Source of the DNA: Martinezella lusitana
GTDB lineage: Bacteria > Pseudomonadota > Alphaproteobacteria > Rhizobiales > Rhizobiaceae
NCBI RefSeq assembly: GCF_900094565.1
Contig: NZ_FMAF01000029.1
Span: 1-64,000 of the forward strand
DNA length: 64,000 bases
Direction: 5' to 3'
A program made the translations under genes and the position numbers. A model generated the notes under the pieces. That model was not told the origin of the DNA, did not search any database, and saw only the letters and a program-made list of their open reading frames with translations. Of the stretch, positions 51,921 to 60,077 are shown piece after piece (the first letter of the stretch is position 1; every line of letters starts with the position of its first letter).

Positions 51921-52538
51921 ATGATCAACCTCCGTCAGGTCCAATCCGATGATATCGACCAGCTCTATGCCATCTCGCTGCTGACCGGTGACGCCGGCAA
52001 GGATGCGACGGCGCTTTACCGCGATGGCCGTTTGATTGGGCACATCTATTCCGCGCCCTATGCTGCACTCCACCCTGAGATGGTTTTCGTCGCCGAGGAT
52101 GACGAAGGCGTCTTGGGTTATATCGCGGGCGTTTTCGATACGGTTGCTTTCGAAGAGCGCCTGGAGCGTGAGTGGTGGCCGGATCTGCGGCGCCGGTACG
52201 CCGATCCCGTCGGCGATCCGGCACTCTGGGATGCCGATCAGCGCCGGATATCGACAATCCATCATCCGAAACGGACGCCGGCCATTCTCACCGATCCATT
52301 TCCCGCACATATTCATATGAACCTGCTGCCGAGGGCTCAGGGAAAAGGCGTCGGCACGGCGTTGCTGGAGCGCTGGATGGCGTACGCCAGCGCCAGCGGC
52401 GTCAAAGGGGTTCATCTTGGCGCCAATTCCGGCAATCATGGCGGTATCCGTTTCTGGTCGTCGCGAGGCTTCGTACCGGTGGAACTGCCGCCCGATCTGG
52501 CGTCGGAAACGACCGTATGGTTCGGCCGGTATCTCTAA
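51921..52538 (+). CDS. GNAT-family N-acetyltransferase
   Basis: A 205-residue GNAT protein. The N terminus (INLRQVQSDDIDQLYAIS) is the usual first strand and helix, the middle has a family insertion, and the acetyl-CoA loop is RAQGKGVGTALLERW (about 145-159). The end, LGANSGNHGGIRFWSSRGFVPV, is typical of the O-GlcNAcase-like acetyltransferase group. ATG 51921 is preferred. Substrate unknown. It starts 63 bases after the broken toxin. Confidence 0.8.
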   Translation: MINLRQVQSDDIDQLYAISLLTGDAGKDATALYRDGRLIGHIYSAPYAALHPEMVFVAEDDEGVLGYIAGVFDTVAFEERLEREWWPDLRRRYADPVGDPALWDADQRRISTIHHPKRTPAILTDPFPAHIHMNLLPRAQGKGVGTALLERWMAYASASGVKGVHLGANSGNHGGIRFWSSRGFVPVELPPDLASETTVWFGRYL

Positions 52539-52610
52539 ATCTGTGGATTCGCAGGCTTTGACGGTGCTGCCGATCACACCTTTGTTGTTCGCGCCAATTC
52601 GACTTGTTAC

Positions 52611-52624
52611 TCACCGCTCGGTGA
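52611..52624. promoter_or_regulatory. Palindromic operator before the TetR gene
   Basis: TCACCG-CT-CGGTGA is a perfect 6-bp inverted repeat 18 bases before the TetR start codon and likely overlaps its transcription start. This suggests autoregulation. Confidence 0.5.
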
Positions 52625-52642
52625 CAGATTGGAGCTGAGTCG

Positions 52643-53299
52643 ATGGCCGTTGCAAACGCAGCCGTTAAAATCCTGATGGAAGCGCCCGTTCCGGAAAAGC
52701 GGATGCGCAACCGCGCCGCAACCGAGCAGGCGATTCTCGATGCCGCCAAGCGGCTCCTTGCGGAGGAGGGGTTCCAGAATTTCGGTATCAACGCGGTAGC
52801 GCGTGGCGCCGGCTGCGACAAGCAGCTGATCTATCGCTATTACGGCGGGCTCGACGGACTGGTGGAAGCCATCGGTGCGGATCTCGGAAGCTGGGTGAAG
52901 GATCGCATTCCCGACGATACCGGCGGCATGTTTCTTCTGACCTATGGCGATCTGATGGAGCGGCTCGCCCTGTTGTTTCTCGACGCCTTGCGCGCCGATC
53001 CGCTGATGCGCCGCATCGTTGCCTGGGAAGTATCCGAAAACAGCGAGCAGGTTCGCAGGCTCTCAGAGGCCCGCTCCAAGGCACTCGCCGGCTGGATCGA
53101 GCGCATGCGCGGCTCGCTCACCCCGCCGAAGGGGATCGACGCACAGGCCGTCAACGCCATGATCTTCGCCGCCATCCAGCATGTCGTGCTTTCGGCCACG
53201 CTCAGCAATCAATGCGCCGGCCTTGTCTTGAAAACCGCTAGGGATTGGGAGAAGGCGTCAACGGCGCTGAAGCGGATCGTGCGCGGCGTCTACGGCTGA
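52643..53299 (+). CDS. TetR-family transcriptional regulator
   Basis: A 218-residue regulator. The helix-turn-helix domain (about 22-75) reads TEQAILDAAKRLLAEEGFQNFGINAVARGAGCDKQLIYRYYGG, a clear TetR_N pattern; the C-terminal ligand domain is variable. GGAG lies 8 bases before the ATG. No target operon is adjacent beyond the palindrome in its own promoter, so it is probably an autorepressor of unknown ligand. Confidence 0.88.
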   Translation: MAVANAAVKILMEAPVPEKRMRNRAATEQAILDAAKRLLAEEGFQNFGINAVARGAGCDKQLIYRYYGGLDGLVEAIGADLGSWVKDRIPDDTGGMFLLTYGDLMERLALLFLDALRADPLMRRIVAWEVSENSEQVRRLSEARSKALAGWIERMRGSLTPPKGIDAQAVNAMIFAAIQHVVLSATLSNQCAGLVLKTARDWEKASTALKRIVRGVYG

Positions 53300-53341
53300 T
53301 ACCGGCGCTCATCCGGGAGATATCCACAAGCCCGCCGCGCC

Positions 53342-53413
53342 GTTAACCTTAACAAATGGTTTACATTGCGCCGCAACGGTTAACTCGGCAGTGTGAAAAG
53401 ACCGATTGTTAAC
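53342..53413. promoter_or_regulatory. Cluster of GTTAAC/TTAAC motifs
   Basis: Three GTTAAC palindromes (53342-53347, 53379-53384, 53408-53413) plus TTAACC, TTAACA and TTAAG half-sites occur in 80 bases directly before a small membrane-protein gene. CtrA half-sites are TTAA-type, but no perfect TTAA-N7-TTAA is present. Confidence 0.35.
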
Positions 53414-53429
53414 TATTAAGCGTGCAGCC

Positions 53430-53603
53430 ATGGGGTCCAGACCCACAAAATTAGTGTTTCTTGTCACGGCGATGATGTTCTTCGCCGTGCTGGCCCTAGA
53501 TATAACGTTGCCCGCGATGGTGTTGAGCGCCATGGCGCTGTCGAACTGGCTCGTCCTTTCGGCTGGGACGACGCAATATCCGCGTCGAAGAGGTGCCGCA
53601 TGA
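53430..53603 (+). CDS. Small hydrophobic membrane protein
   Basis: A 57-residue protein with a hydrophobic segment at about residues 9-28 and a second at 30-47. The last four bases overlap the next gene's start (ATGA at 53600-53603), a strong sign that it is translated. ATG 53430 is preferred over a TTG 24 bases upstream. Upstream lies a cluster of GTTAAC motifs. Function unknown. Confidence 0.6.
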   Translation: MGSRPTKLVFLVTAMMFFAVLALDITLPAMVLSAMALSNWLVLSAGTTQYPRRRGAA

Positions 53604-53932
53604 AGTGGTTGCTGATTTGCTGGGCTGGCCCCGTCTCGTTTATCGGGGCATGGTATTATCTGTCGTACTACGACATGAGCTTCGGCATCTTCATGCTGAC
53701 GCGGCAGATGCATGATCTGGTGTTCGAGATCTACGGCAAGATCCTCGGCATTCCGCCGGAAGCCATCCCGCCGCTCGTCGCCCGCGCCATCGCCTTTGAT
53801 AGTCTGCTGGTTTTCGCGATTTTCGGCTTTCGCCGGCGCGCCGCCATCATGGGCTGGTGGAGGCACCGTCAGGAGTCGAGATCGGACAAGGTTGCTCTGC
53901 CGAGCGCCGAAAGCCTGTCCAAGGCTCCCTGA
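53600..53932 (+). CDS. DUF6105-like small membrane protein
   Basis: A 110-residue protein with hydrophobic segments at about 3-22 and 64-82, and a polar C-terminal tail. The FGIFMLTRQMHDLVFEIYGKILGI segment agrees with what I recall as DUF6105, a small family in Rhizobiales of unknown function. It overlaps the preceding small gene by four bases and its last 64 bases overlap ruvX on the opposite strand, tail to tail. Confidence 0.7.
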   Translation: MKWLLICWAGPVSFIGAWYYLSYYDMSFGIFMLTRQMHDLVFEIYGKILGIPPEAIPPLVARAIAFDSLLVFAIFGFRRRAAIMGWWRHRQESRSDKVALPSAESLSKAP

Positions 53933-54363
53933 AGAATAAAGCTCGCAGCGGCCGAGTCGATGCGCTCGGCCCGCTTGGCACGCGAGACGTCCATTTCCAG
54001 AAGCGCCCGTTCGGCCGCAACCGTCGAAAGCCGCTCATCCCAGAAGACGAAGGGCAGGGCGGTCTTGTCGGCCATGCTGCGCACGAAGGCGCGCGTCGCC
54101 TGCACCCGCGGCCCCGAAGAACCGTCCATATTGACAGGCAGGCCGATAATAAAGGCCGCCACCTTTTCCTTCTCGGCGAAGGCGAGCAAAGTCTGAGCAT
54201 CCTGGGTGAACTTTACCCGCTTGATCACCGGGCGCGGCGTGGCGAAGCGGCGGCCGAGATCGGACATCGCAAGTCCGATCGTCTTGGTGCCGAGATCGAG
54301 GCCGGCAACCGCCTGCCCGGGCAGGAGCGTCGCGGCTAGGTCTTCGATGGTCAGCGTCGTCAT
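53869..54363 (-). CDS. ruvX: Putative Holliday-junction resolvase / pre-16S rRNA nuclease (YqgF)
   Basis: An RNase H-fold nuclease of the YqgF family, now linked to 16S rRNA 5'-end maturation and annotated as RuvX. The 164-residue protein has GLDLGTKTIGLAMSD (about residues 21-35) with the first catalytic Asp, IIGLPVNMDGSSGPR (about 71-85), and FWDERLSTVAAERAL (about 110-124) with an acidic pair and later D of IDSAAASFIL. ATG 54363 fits the family length. Divergent from the UPF0173 gene. Confidence 0.92.
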   Translation of the reverse strand: MTTLTIEDLAATLLPGQAVAGLDLGTKTIGLAMSDLGRRFATPRPVIKRVKFTQDAQTLLAFAEKEKVAAFIIGLPVNMDGSSGPRVQATRAFVRSMADKTALPFVFWDERLSTVAAERALLEMDVSRAKRAERIDSAAASFILQGALDRLSALGRATLSDLDS

Positions 54364-54480
54364 CAAGGTCTCGCTCTCGTCAAAACAAATTGAAGTCCGA
54401 ACCGCTTTTCTTTGCTGCGGTTTGAGATATCTCCTAGACACCAGCCTGCCATTTCAAATCAAGCATTAAGGAGAAATCCA

Positions 54481-55191
54481 ATGAAGATCACCTGGCTCGG
54501 CCATGCCGCTTTTCGCATCGAAACGGCAAAGGCCAAAATATTGATCGATCCTTTTCTGACGTATAACTCTTCCTTTGCCGCCGCTGGCCTCGATATCAAG
54601 GATGTTGCCTCGGGTGTGACCCATATCCTGTTGACCCACGGCCATGGCGATCACGTCGGCGACACGGTTCAGATCGCCAAGGATACGGGCGCCGTCGTTC
54701 TCGCCAATGCCGATCTGGCCTCCTGGCTCGGCACCAAGGGCGTCGAGAAGCTGGAAATGGGCAATACCGGCGGCACCGTCGGTCTCGGCGGCTTCTCAGC
54801 CACATTCACCAATGCGCTGCATTCGTCCGCCCAGATCACCGAAGACGGCGTTTCCCACGCGCTCGGTAATCCCAATGGCCTGATGCTGCATTTCGACGAC
54901 GAGCCGACGCTGTTCCACATGGGCGATACCGATATCTTCTCCGACATGGCCCTGATCAACGAGTTGCATCAGCCCGATATCGGCATCGTGCCGATCGGCG
55001 ACCGCTTCACCATGGGCGGTGCCGTTGCTGCGCTCGCCTGCCAGCGCTTCTTCAACTTCAAGACCGCCATCCCCTGCCACTACGGCACCTTCCCGATCAT
55101 CGATCAGACCCCGGAAAAGTTCGTTGCCGGCATGGAGGGCTCGAAGACCGCAGTTGCCGCGCCGAAGGTGGGCGAGAGCGTTTCTGCCTGA
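54481..55191 (+). CDS. UPF0173-type metal-dependent hydrolase
   Basis: A 236-residue metallo-beta-lactamase-fold protein. The metal-binding motif THGHGDHVGD lies at about residues 51-60, preceded by ILIDPFLTYN and followed by FHMGDTDIFSDM and IPCHYGTFP. This is the UPF0173/YtkL hydrolase family; the true substrate is unknown. The start is well supported by AAGGAG six bases before the ATG. Confidence 0.88.
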   Translation: MKITWLGHAAFRIETAKAKILIDPFLTYNSSFAAAGLDIKDVASGVTHILLTHGHGDHVGDTVQIAKDTGAVVLANADLASWLGTKGVEKLEMGNTGGTVGLGGFSATFTNALHSSAQITEDGVSHALGNPNGLMLHFDDEPTLFHMGDTDIFSDMALINELHQPDIGIVPIGDRFTMGGAVAALACQRFFNFKTAIPCHYGTFPIIDQTPEKFVAGMEGSKTAVAAPKVGESVSA

Positions 55192-55200
55192 CGATACCCG

Positions 55201-55229
55201 TTGCGTATGGCGGACATGGCCTTTATAGC
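55201..55229 (+). promoter_or_regulatory. Promoter of gatCA
   Basis: TTGCGT (55201-55206) and TATAGC (55224-55229) at 17-base spacing, 49 bases before the gatC ATG. This is close to the rhizobial housekeeping consensus. Confidence 0.5.
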
Positions 55230-55277
55230 GTGAAGCAAATCCGCTTTTGTGGATAATCTTGCTATCCGGAGAATGCC

Positions 55278-55565
55278 ATGTCCGTCGATCTCGCCACTGT
55301 CAAACGCGTTGCCCATCTTGCCCGCATCGCCGTCAATGAAGACGAAGCGCAGCGGATGATGGGCGAACTCAACGGCATTCTGGGCTTCGTCGAACAGCTT
55401 TCCGAAGTGAATGTCGATGGCGTCGAGGCCATGACCTCCGTGACGCCGATGGCGATGAAGAAGCGCGCGGACGAAGTGACCGACGGCAACAAGGCCGCCG
55501 ACATCGTCGCCAATGCGCCGAATACCGATCAGAATTTCTTCCTGGTGCCCAAAGTCGTCGAATAA
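55278..55565 (+). CDS. gatC: Aspartyl/glutamyl-tRNA amidotransferase subunit C
   Basis: The small subunit that stabilises GatA and GatB in the transamidosome. The 95-residue protein has the typical VKRVAHLARIAVNEDEAQRM start and FVEQLSEVNVDGVEAM segment; the C terminus wraps between the other subunits in known structures. A GGAG lies nine bases before the ATG. gatA follows after 59 bases. Confidence 0.92.
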   Translation: MSVDLATVKRVAHLARIAVNEDEAQRMMGELNGILGFVEQLSEVNVDGVEAMTSVTPMAMKKRADEVTDGNKAADIVANAPNTDQNFFLVPKVVE

Positions 55566-55624
55566 AGGCTTCCTTTTAGCCCGTTCCGACCCGTTGCCTA
55601 TTTCCAGATCTGAAGCGAAACAAA

Positions 55625-57106
55625 ATGAGCGAACTGACCAGCCTGACCATTGCCGAAGCCCGCGACAAGCTGCGCGCCAAGGACATCACCGCCACCGAAC
55701 TGACCGAAGCCTATCTTTCGGCGATCGACGCGGCCAACGGTCAGCTCAATGCCTATATCGCCGTAACGCCGGAAAAGGCGCGCGAGATGGCCAAGGCTTC
55801 GGACGCGCGGCTTGCCGCCGGCAACGCCGGTGCGCTCGAAGGCATTCCGTTAGGGATCAAGGATCTGTTCGGCACCGAAGGCATCCACACCCAGGCCTGC
55901 AGCCACATTCTCGATGGGTTCAAGCCTCGCTATGAATCGACGGTGACGCAGAACCTCTGGAACGACGGCGCCGTCATGCTCGGCAAGCTCAACATGGACG
56001 AGTTTGCCATGGGCTCCTCCAACGAGAGCTCCTATTACGGCCCGGTCATCAACCCCTGGCGTGCCGAAGGCTCGAACCAGCAGTTGGTTCCTGGTGGCTC
56101 GTCGGGCGGCTCGGCTGCTGCCGTTGCAGCCCACCTCTGCGCCGGCGCAACGGCCACCGACACCGGCGGCTCCATCCGCCAGCCCGCTGCCTTCACCGGC
56201 ACCGTCGGCATCAAGCCGACCTATGGCCGTTGCTCGCGCTGGGGCATTGTCGCCTTCGCTTCGTCGCTCGACCAGGCTGGCCCAATCGCCCGCGACGTTC
56301 GCGATGCCGCCATCCTCCTGAAGTCGATGGCAAGCGTCGATGCAAAGGACACGACCTCGGTCGACCTGCCGGTGCCAGATTACGAAGCCTCGCTCAGCCA
56401 GTCGCTGAAGGGCATGAAGATCGGCATCCCCAACGAATATCGCGTCGACGGCATGCCGGAAGAGATCGAAACGCTCTGGCAGCAGGGTATTGCGTGGCTG
56501 AAGGACGCCGGCGCCGAGATCGTCAACATCTCGCTGCCGCACACCAAATATGCTCTGCCTGCCTATTACATCGTCGCGCCCGCCGAAGCATCCTCTAACC
56601 TCGCGCGCTACGATGGTGTCCGCTACGGCCTGCGTGTCGACGGCAAGGACATCGTCGACATGTACGAGAAGACGCGCGCTGCCGGCTTCGGCCAGGAAGT
56701 GAAGCGCCGCATCATGATCGGCACCTATGTTCTCTCGGCCGGCTATTACGACGCATACTACCTGCGCGCCCAGAAGGTCCGCACGCTGATCAAGCGCGAT
56801 TTCGAGCTTGCCTTCCATGCCGGTGTCGACGCCATCCTGACACCCGCCACGCCGTCCTCCGCCTTCGGTATCGCCGATGAAGACCTCGCTTCCGATCCGG
56901 TGAAGATGTACCTCAACGACATCTTCACGGTGACGGTCAACATGGCCGGTCTCCCCGGCATCGCCGTCCCCGCCGGCCTCGACCCGAAGGGCCTGCCGCT
57001 CGGCCTCCAGCTCATCGGCAGGCCGTTTGAAGAGGAAACCCTGTTCAAGACCGCCCACGTCATCGAACAGGCCGCCGGCAAGTTCACGCCGGCGAAGTGG
57101 TGGTAA
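55625..57106 (+). CDS. gatA: Aspartyl/glutamyl-tRNA amidotransferase subunit A
   Basis: The glutaminase subunit that releases ammonia used to make Gln-tRNA-Gln or Asn-tRNA-Asn. The 493-residue amidase has the Ser-cisSer-Lys triad: K79 in GIKDLFG, S159 in GGSSGGS and S183 in DTGGSIRQ. Length is normal. Together with gatC and gatB (downstream but separated by 3.5 kb) it implies tRNA-dependent amidation, since a rhizobium lacks GlnRS or AsnRS or both. Confidence 0.95.
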   Translation: MSELTSLTIAEARDKLRAKDITATELTEAYLSAIDAANGQLNAYIAVTPEKAREMAKASDARLAAGNAGALEGIPLGIKDLFGTEGIHTQACSHILDGFKPRYESTVTQNLWNDGAVMLGKLNMDEFAMGSSNESSYYGPVINPWRAEGSNQQLVPGGSSGGSAAAVAAHLCAGATATDTGGSIRQPAAFTGTVGIKPTYGRCSRWGIVAFASSLDQAGPIARDVRDAAILLKSMASVDAKDTTSVDLPVPDYEASLSQSLKGMKIGIPNEYRVDGMPEEIETLWQQGIAWLKDAGAEIVNISLPHTKYALPAYYIVAPAEASSNLARYDGVRYGLRVDGKDIVDMYEKTRAAGFGQEVKRRIMIGTYVLSAGYYDAYYLRAQKVRTLIKRDFELAFHAGVDAILTPATPSSAFGIADEDLASDPVKMYLNDIFTVTVNMAGLPGIAVPAGLDPKGLPLGLQLIGRPFEEETLFKTAHVIEQAAGKFTPAKWW

Positions 57107-57139
57107 GCACCACAATTTGAGGCCCATAATTTGAGGTCC

Positions 57140-57369
57140 ATGACCGACGCCGACCACGAAACGGCCGGCGCGGTCGGCTTTGCCGCTCGGTGGAGCGGCG
57201 ACGCCTTGGATGCAAGATTCAAAAGTCCTGACGTTATTGCGGCCGTCGGTCGAGAATGCTTCTCTGATCCCTTCATGGCCAAAGACGAAGTCATCGTCTC
57301 CGAGGTTGATGGTCGCTTCACCGGCTGGATCGCGCGCGAAGACCATCGCCATCACATTTTGGACCGAAA
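57140..57369 (+). pseudogene. N-terminal remnant of a GNAT acetyltransferase
   Basis: The first 75 or so codons from ATG 57140 look like the front half of a rhizobial GNAT (VGFAARWSGDALDARF, then VSEVDGRFTGWIARED). The acetyl-CoA-binding half (the R/Q-x-x-G-x-G/A loop) is missing; the frame continues with unrelated sequence into the next gene. Imperfect tandem copies of ATTTGAGG (57115-57135) lie before the start. I read it as a fragment left by an insertion or deletion near 57370. The rest of this 328-base gap holds the DUF4139 promoter region. Confidence 0.5.
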
Positions 57370-57434
57370 TACGATCATAAATTGCAGCAGGCCGCTTGGT
57401 CTTGTCGTCTGCAACCGAATCGGAAGGTCTCTTC

Positions 57435-59444
57435 ATGCTCAAGCAAGTATCGGCGATCCTGCTCCTCAGTGTGGCATTTCCGGCGATTTCGCTGGCCGCC
57501 GACAATGGAGCTATTCGCGCCATTACCTTGTCCTCGGGTGGCCTTGCCGAGGTCTCTCGATCCGCGGCAGTCGGTAGCGACGGCGTGGTCCGGCTCGAGG
57601 TGCCTCTCGACCAGGTTGATGACATGCTCAAGAGCCTTGTGGTCAATGAGACCGACGGCTCCGTGGCCGGTTTCTCGCTGGCGGGGCCGCAACCTCTAGA
57701 GGAAACCTTCAAAGGCTTGCCGTTTACGCCTGAAGCGCTCTCATCCGTGCCGTCGCTTTTGACATCGATGCAAGGCGCCAGAGTATCGGTAACCAGCGGT
57801 GGGAAAACCATTGAGGGAAGCATTCTCGGGATCGAGATCAGGAAGGCTGGCGAGAGTGCGCCGGTTCCGCTGCTGACCGTTCTCGACAAGGATGGCGCTG
57901 TGGAGACGCTGGCGCTTGGCGAGGATGCGTCCGTCCGGATTGAGGATGCTGAGATGAGAGCGAAGGTTGCCAAAGCGGCGGCGGCCATTGCCCGTGGCAA
58001 GAACGACGGCAGCCGCACCATCGATATCAAGCTGAACGGTGTGAAGAACGGCGGCGATATCGGCCTGACCTATGTGGTTCCGTCTCCGATCTGGAAAACG
58101 GCCTACAAGGTTGTGACCGAGGAAAATGGCAAGGCGCGTTTGCAGGCATGGACCGTGCTGGAAAACGCCAGCGGTGAGGATTGGAAGGGCGTCAAACTGA
58201 CGTTGACGTCGGCCGAGCCAGTGACGCTGAAGCAGGGCCTGCACAAGCTCTATTGGAGACAGCGGCAAGAAGTGCCGGTCAACACGGCTTCGAATATTGT
58301 CCCTGATCTCGATAGCGGAGACCTGTCCAACAGGCAGCGTCTATCATCGGATGTCGAGGAACGAGCAGCGCCCGCGCCTGCCAAGGCAATGATGGGTGGC
58401 GCCAGCAGAAAGGCAGCCGCGTCTGGATACATGGCCGACGAGTTGGAAAGGCCCGCAGCGCCAATGCAAATAGCTGCTGGTAGTGCTGCCAATGCCACCG
58501 AAAGCGATATCTCGGCCACGTTCGAACTTCCGGGAACTTACGATCTGGCAAATGGCGACACCTTATCGGTGCCGATCGTGGATGCGGAGCTGGATGCCGA
58601 TATGGTGGACATGTATCGGGCGGGCAGCTCATTTCCCAATCCCATCGCTGCCGTGATGCTCAAGAACACCACAGGCGTCAGCATGCCGGCGGGAATTCTG
58701 ACGCTGTACGACAGCAAGATCGGCTATATCGGCGATTCCCAGCTATCCGCGCTGCCCAAGGGCGATACGCGCCTTGCCAGTTTCGCAACCGACCGAAAGG
58801 TGTCGATCAGTGAGCAGCAGACGCCGACGGAGGAGATTGCCTCTCTCAAGGTTTCCGATGGCGTGATGCAAACAATCGTCAAATACCGCCAGACGACAAC
58901 ATACACTGTTTCAGGGGCGCTTGACGGCGAAAGGACCGTTATTGTCGAACACCCGATTAGGGATGGTTGGTCGTTTTCGTCGGACGAAAGTTTCGGCAAG
59001 ACGGCAACACACCAGCGGCTCAAGACGGTCGTGCCGGCGGCTACGGAAAAGACACTGACGGCAGTCGACGAGCAGCTTCAGAGCAACAGTTACGCTCTGG
59101 TCGATGCAGAGCCGGACATGCTGCTTGGATGGTCGGCTTCGGCCCATGACAAGGTACTTGTAGACAAGCTCGCAAACCTGGCGGAGGCGCGCAAAAAGCA
59201 GGTCGCTGCCCAGAACGATCTGGAGAGTTTCGACAACGAAATAGAGAAACTCACCAATGACCAGGAGCGGATAAGACAGAATATCGGCGCGGTTCCGGAG
59301 AACAGCGATTTGAAGAAGCGCTATTTGAAGGCTCTGGCAAATAGTGAAGACCAAATCGCTGCAGTCGGCGAAAAACGCGCCGCGATGCAAAAGGACAGCG
59401 ATCGTCTGGGCAGCCAGGTGGCGGAGCTCATCAGGACATTCTGA
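57435..59444 (+). CDS. Exported DUF4139-domain protein
   Basis: A 669-residue secreted or periplasmic protein. Signal peptide 1-22 (ends ISLAA). The DUF4140/DUF4139 pattern follows: an N-terminal domain (about 25-180), a middle with LTYVVPSPIWKTAYKVV and LQAWTVLENASGEDWKGVKLTL (about 215-270), and a C-terminal beta-rich domain. The last 90 residues form a coiled coil (LDSFDNEIEKLTNDQERI-type). DUF4139 is a structural family of unknown role. Start: GGAAGG lies eight bases before ATG 57435. Confidence 0.75.
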   Translation: MLKQVSAILLLSVAFPAISLAADNGAIRAITLSSGGLAEVSRSAAVGSDGVVRLEVPLDQVDDMLKSLVVNETDGSVAGFSLAGPQPLEETFKGLPFTPEALSSVPSLLTSMQGARVSVTSGGKTIEGSILGIEIRKAGESAPVPLLTVLDKDGAVETLALGEDASVRIEDAEMRAKVAKAAAAIARGKNDGSRTIDIKLNGVKNGGDIGLTYVVPSPIWKTAYKVVTEENGKARLQAWTVLENASGEDWKGVKLTLTSAEPVTLKQGLHKLYWRQRQEVPVNTASNIVPDLDSGDLSNRQRLSSDVEERAAPAPAKAMMGGASRKAAASGYMADELERPAAPMQIAAGSAANATESDISATFELPGTYDLANGDTLSVPIVDAELDADMVDMYRAGSSFPNPIAAVMLKNTTGVSMPAGILTLYDSKIGYIGDSQLSALPKGDTRLASFATDRKVSISEQQTPTEEIASLKVSDGVMQTIVKYRQTTTYTVSGALDGERTVIVEHPIRDGWSFSSDESFGKTATHQRLKTVVPAATEKTLTAVDEQLQSNSYALVDAEPDMLLGWSASAHDKVLVDKLANLAEARKKQVAAQNDLESFDNEIEKLTNDQERIRQNIGAVPENSDLKKRYLKALANSEDQIAAVGEKRAAMQKDSDRLGSQVAELIRTF

Positions 59445-59485
59445 TCGCCACCAGCGCTTCGTCACATGAGCCGCATGAGCGGATA

Positions 59486-59519
59486 AGAGCCGCCCGACCG
59501 GGGCGGCTCTCATGTTTTC
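59486..59519 (+). terminator. Intrinsic terminator after the DUF4139 gene
   Basis: AGAGCCGCCC (59486-59495) pairs exactly with GGGCGGCTCT (59501-59510) around GACCG, followed by TCATGTTTTC. The T tract is broken, but the stem is strong. It may serve both this gene and the convergent yjhX-like gene. Confidence 0.7.
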
Positions 59520-59520
59520 T

Positions 59521-59778
59521 CTACCTATTATCCAATTGCGCCCTCACCAGCCTCAGGCCCCGTTCCGTTATCCGGTAGGGATGTCCGCCGGAGGATTTGA
59601 TGGCCTTCAGCTGTTTGAGCTTGCGGAAGAGCTCGATGCCGAAACCGGGATAGAGCCAGCCGTCCCGCGTGTAGCAGTTGACGGTCTCGATTTTCTTGTT
59701 TTCGGTGCGTTCGATTTCAATGCGCCCGCCTTGAGCGAGCAAATGCAGGATGCGCTGCTCTGCGCGTGAGATATCCAT
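59521..59778 (-). CDS. YjhX-family toxin-like protein (UPF0386)
   Basis: An 85-residue protein. MDISRAEQRILHLLAQGGRI followed by VNCYTRDGWLYPGF and FRKLKQLKAIKSSGGHPYRITERGLRLV is the full UPF0386/YjhX signature, a winged-helix-like fold. YjhX of E. coli is reported as a toxin inhibiting topoisomerase I and paired with the antitoxin YjhQ, a GNAT; the divergent GNAT at 60078 starts 299 bases away and could be the equivalent. That pairing is inference. Confidence 0.75.
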   Translation of the reverse strand: MDISRAEQRILHLLAQGGRIEIERTENKKIETVNCYTRDGWLYPGFGIELFRKLKQLKAIKSSGGHPYRITERGLRLVRAQLDNR

Positions 59779-60077
59779 TGTCGTCAGAATCCGGAAAGCG
59801 CCAAAGGCGCAACAAAACGATCCGACGCTCCCTTTAGGGAAGTCGGGGCTTCGTTTTCGGGCCCAGCACGCAAGAAGGCTTGCGGGCAGGGCCTTTACCG
59901 GGTCTGAGAAAAGGTAGACATCAAAACTCCATTGACGCGGCAGTTTTAAAACAGGTTGCAACCGGCGGTCAAGTTTCACTCTCGTTGGACTTGGGCCGCC
60001 ACCGTGCGCTTGCTTTTATCTCGTCGCTGGAAAAAGCTGTTTTCCGGTGCTTTACTGCTGGAAACGGCGGGGGCCCG
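59779..60077. other. Divergent gap between yjhX-like and GNAT genes
   Basis: About 300 bases between two divergent genes, holding presumably both promoters. A GAAGTCGGGGCTTC hairpin-like element lies near 59840. No gene is evident. Confidence 0.4.

Noticed and set aside
53430..53603. Possibility that this hydrophobic ORF is spurious
   Set aside because: The ATGA overlap with the following gene supports translation, so I kept it as a gene with moderate confidence.
55850..58030. A 726-codon minus-strand frame opposite gatA and DUF4139
   Set aside because: It spans two good plus-strand genes and an intergenic gap without any family feature.
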